NCBI GenBank assembly: GCA_944392145.1
Contig: CALXVS010000007.1
Span: 1 to 56,300 of the forward strand
Direction: 5' to 3'
DNA: 56,300 nt
DNA from: an uncultured Alphaproteobacteria bacterium
Lineage (GTDB): Bacteria; Pseudomonadota; Alphaproteobacteria; CAAHEQ01; UBA3637
Shown here piece by piece: positions 54,255 through 56,300 of the stretch. Numbering within the stretch: position 1 is the first letter of the stretch; each line of letters starts with the position of its first letter. The translations under genes and the position numbers were made by a program. Under the pieces are notes generated by a model. It was not told the DNA's origin. It was given only the letters and a program-made list of their open reading frames with translations, and made no database searches.

Positions 54255-55271
54255 ATGGCTATTATTCAAAAAAACTGGCAGGAATTGATTAAACCCACCA
54301 TTTTGGAAAGCGAAACGATCGTTCCGGGCAAAAAAGCCACATTGGTTATTGAACCGTTGGAACGGGGTTTTGGGACAACATTAGGGAACGCGTTGCGTCG
54401 GGTGTTGTTGTCGTCGTTGCAAGGGGCGGCGGTATCGGCCGTTAAAATTGACGGCGTTGTGCACGAATTTTCCTCGATAAACGGCGTGCGCGAAGATGTG
54501 ACCGAAATTGTTTTGAACCTGAAATCATTGTCGTTGCGCATGATGACGGATCAACCGCAACGCATTTATTTAAATGCGACGGGTCCGCGTACGGTGACGG
54601 CGGCCGATATTGTGGTGAATCAAAACGTTGAAATTTTGAACCCCGATCAAATCATTTGCACGTTGGGCGAAAACACGTCTATTAACATGGAAATGATGGT
54701 GACCATGGGCAAAGGGTATGTGCCGGCGGCGTTCCGTGATAAAGAGGCGATGATTGGCATTTTGCCGGTGGATGCGGTGTATTCGCCGATTCGCGCCTGT
54801 AACTATCGTGTGGTGAATGCCCGTGTGGGACAAAAAACCGACTTTGATAAGTTGTATTTAACGGTGGAAACCAACGGTGTTGTGTCGCCCGAAGATGCCG
54901 TTGCTTTGGCAGCACGCATTTTACAGGATCAGTTAAAGCCCTTGATTAACTTTGAAGATCCCGAAGAAGAAACCATTGACGAACAAATTGCCGAATTGCC
55001 GTTCAACAAAAACCTCTTGTTAAAAGTGGATGAGTTGGAGTTATCGGTGCGGTCGGCCAATTGTTTGAAAAACGACGGTATCACATATATCGGCGAATTG
55101 GTTCAAAAGACTGAAAACGAAATGTTGCGCACACCGAATTTCGGGCGCAAGTCGTTGAATGAAATTAAAGAACTGTTGGCCAGCATGGATTTGCATTTAG
55201 GTATGCAGGTGGAAGGATGGCCTCCCGAAAATATTGAAGCACTGGCCGCGTCGCTTGAAAACGACAACTAA
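54255..55271 (+). CDS. rpoA: RNA polymerase subunit alpha
   Basis: A 338-residue alpha subunit. The N-terminal assembly domain has [20 protein letters not shown] (about 39-58) and the C-terminal domain [16 protein letters not shown] plus [14 protein letters not shown], which bind UP elements and activators. The leader of 73 nt after rpsK ends in AAAGGAGC. Confidence 0.98.
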   Translation: MAIIQKNWQELIKPTILESETIVPGKKATLVIEPLERGFGTTLGNALRRVLLSSLQGAAVSAVKIDGVVHEFSSINGVREDVTEIVLNLKSLSLRMMTDQPQRIYLNATGPRTVTAADIVVNQNVEILNPDQIICTLGENTSINMEMMVTMGKGYVPAAFRDKEAMIGILPVDAVYSPIRACNYRVVNARVGQKTDFDKLYLTVETNGVVSPEDAVALAARILQDQLKPLINFEDPEEETIDEQIAELPFNKNLLLKVDELELSVRSANCLKNDGITYIGELVQKTENEMLRTPNFGRKSLNEIKELLASMDLHLGMQVEGWPPENIEALAASLENDN

Positions 55272-55289
55272 AATGCTTTAAAAAGGGTA

Positions 55290-55315
55290 AAATCGCCGGG
55301 AATGGTCCCGGCGTC
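55290..55315 (+). promoter_or_regulatory. GC-rich hairpin between rpoA and rplQ
   Basis: CGCCGGGA and TCCCGGCG face each other around a 3-4-nt loop, 20 nt after the rpoA stop, without a T-run. The 145-nt gap is unusually long for this junction and carries no gene. It may be a processing or attenuation site. Confidence 0.5.
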
Positions 55316-55416
55316 CGACCTTTACAGACCTTTTGACGTTTATTTGGGTGTGGAAGGGCGGTAATCATAATCGGCTTTGCCCGTCAAGGCCTTTGAAAAA
55401 ATGAAAGGAAAGCAAA

Positions 55417-55968
55417 ATGCGTCACGGATTTAAAAAAAGAACATTGAACAAAAAAATCGCGCATCGCCGCTCTATGTTTGCCAACATGGCGGTATCGTTG
55501 ATTAAGCACGAACAAATTAAAACCACGCTGCCCAAAGCCAAGGAGCTGCGCCCTGTGTTTGAAAAATTGGTGACGAAAGCCAAAAACGGCACGTTGCATG
55601 CACGCCGGCAATTGATTGCTTTCCTGCGCGATGAGGTGATGACATCTAAATTGATGGACACATTGGCCCCGCGTTATAAAGAACGCCCCGGTGGGTATGT
55701 CCGCGTGTTAAAGGCGGGCTTCCGTTTTGGGGATTGCGCACCGATGGCAATTGTGGAGTTGGTAGATCGGGATGTGACGGCGAAAGGCAAGGATTCGGGG
55801 CAACCCGCCCAACCGGCCGCCACCGAAAAAGCCGAACCGGCTGCGGCAGAAAAAGCGGAAAAAGCCGATAAGGCCGACAAACCGGCCGCGGAAAAACCCG
55901 CCAAAGCCGCCAAAAAACCGGCGGCCAAACGGGCCCCGCGTGCCAAAAAGGCCGACGCCGCCGAATAA
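55417..55968 (+). CDS. rplQ: 50S ribosomal protein L17 with long charged tail
   Basis: 183 residues. The core (1-118) is L17: [20 protein letters not shown] opens it and DVMTSKLMD-type core (read [19 protein letters not shown]) follows. Residues about 125-183 form an Ala/Lys/Glu/Pro-rich tail with repeated steps such as AEKA, ADKA and PAKAAKKP. Tails like this occur in several Alphaproteobacteria. It ends the ribosomal run and is followed by a strong terminator. Confidence 0.96.
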   Translation: MRHGFKKRTLNKKIAHRRSMFANMAVSLIKHEQIKTTLPKAKELRPVFEKLVTKAKNGTLHARRQLIAFLRDEVMTSKLMDTLAPRYKERPGGYVRVLKAGFRFGDCAPMAIVELVDRDVTAKGKDSGQPAQPAATEKAEPAAAEKAEKADKADKPAAEKPAKAAKKPAAKRAPRAKKADAAE

Positions 55969-55991
55969 AACGTTGAATACGTTAACGTTTG

Positions 55992-56027
55992 AAAACCGTC
56001 GCAGGATAAACCTGCGGCGGTTTTTTT
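55992..56027 (+). terminator. Terminator of the alpha operon
   Basis: AAACCGTCGCAGG pairs with CCTGCGGCGGTTT around ATAAA and is followed by TTTTTTT, 24 nt after rplQ. Confidence 0.92.
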
Positions 56028-56084
56028 ATGTTTTTTAGAAACGGGAGGTGTCCCCGCCTGTGAAAGAACCCGCCACCTGCAACG

Positions 56085-56300
56085 CACCTCCGGCGGTCAT
56101 CCTTGCTCCCCTCCCCTCCGGTCGTCATCCTTGCGAACGCGAGGATCCAGGCAACACTGATTCCGCTTTTATAGGGACGTTGACGCATCGCATAAATAAG
56201 GACTTATTGCCCTGGACCCTCGAGTCAAGCCCAAGGGTGACAGTAGAGAGGAGTCCCGGACGCTGGCTCAACCTCAATCGTCATGCTTGCGAAAGCGAGC
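56085..56300. repeat. Mosaic repeat cluster in opposite orientation to the left end
   Basis: No gene is seen. It contains, on the minus strand, A units (56132-56158 and the cut one at 56279-56300) and a B unit with stem ACCCTTGGG / CTCGAGGGT (about 56208-56245). The stretch about 56211-56275, read on the minus strand, is nearly the same as 332-398 read on the plus strand. The cluster continues beyond the window. Confidence 0.85.

Overview
The window looks like a chromosome segment of an alphaproteobacterium of moderate GC. The evidence is gene order: tsaE-amgK-murU-addB-addA and secB / timA-like / mltA / smr are arrangements I know from Alphaproteobacteria, and the S12-S7-EF-G plus S10-spc-alpha ribosomal clusters are joined in one run. 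An ankyrin protein, a sialyltransferase-like protein, a fermentative-type D-2-hydroxyacid dehydrogenase and a sodium-type ATPase suggest, by inference only, a host-associated and perhaps oxygen-poor life. No tRNA, rRNA or CRISPR array was seen.

Layout. 1-560: mosaic repeats. 595-12104 (minus): a GT80-like sialyltransferase, an alpha/beta-hydrolase lipoprotein without its nucleophile, AddA, AddB, MurU, AmgK, TsaE and a membrane protein with a degenerate nuclease-like domain, mostly with overlapping or nearly abutting ends. 12206-16232: secB (minus), then a Tim44-like protein, mltA, smr, tsaD and trxA (plus). 16300-16830: a possible ORF remnant and repeats. 16832-25803 (minus): a D-2-hydroxyacid dehydrogenase; then the operon atpD-C-Q-R-B-E-F-A-G, which is the gene order of the Na+-translocating N-ATPase, running on into ihfB and accD. 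25994-30260: an AbiE-type toxin-antitoxin operon with one shortened antitoxin and two tandem toxins, followed by an unrecognised exported protein. 30331-37974: a flavodoxin-like reductase, a tandem repeat array, an InsA-like zinc-ribbon/HTH protein, an RND efflux adaptor and pump, an octapeptide-repeat protein and an outer-membrane barrel protein. 38194-38715: an ankyrin protein. 39083-55968: ribosomal proteins with fusA, secY, adk and rpoA. 55992-56300: terminator and repeats.

How the parts fit together. AmgK and MurU recycle MurNAc to UDP-MurNAc, and MltA releases muropeptides from murein. AddAB repairs double-strand breaks. TsaE and TsaD both act in tRNA t6A synthesis. The N-ATPase couples ATP to sodium (or proton) movement. 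The ribosomal run lacks tufA, rpmD (L30) and rpmJ (L36) at their usual places and has an internal promoter before rpsM.

Most unusual items: a complete N-ATPase operon whose c subunit carries sodium-type ligands; a GT80 sialyltransferase homologue keeping the family's catalytic residues; the AbiEi-AbiEii-AbiEii operon with a headless antitoxin; a protein made almost wholly of 8-residue repeats; and a family of composite intergenic repeats whose hairpin stems co-vary and which lie in opposite orientation at the two ends of the window.
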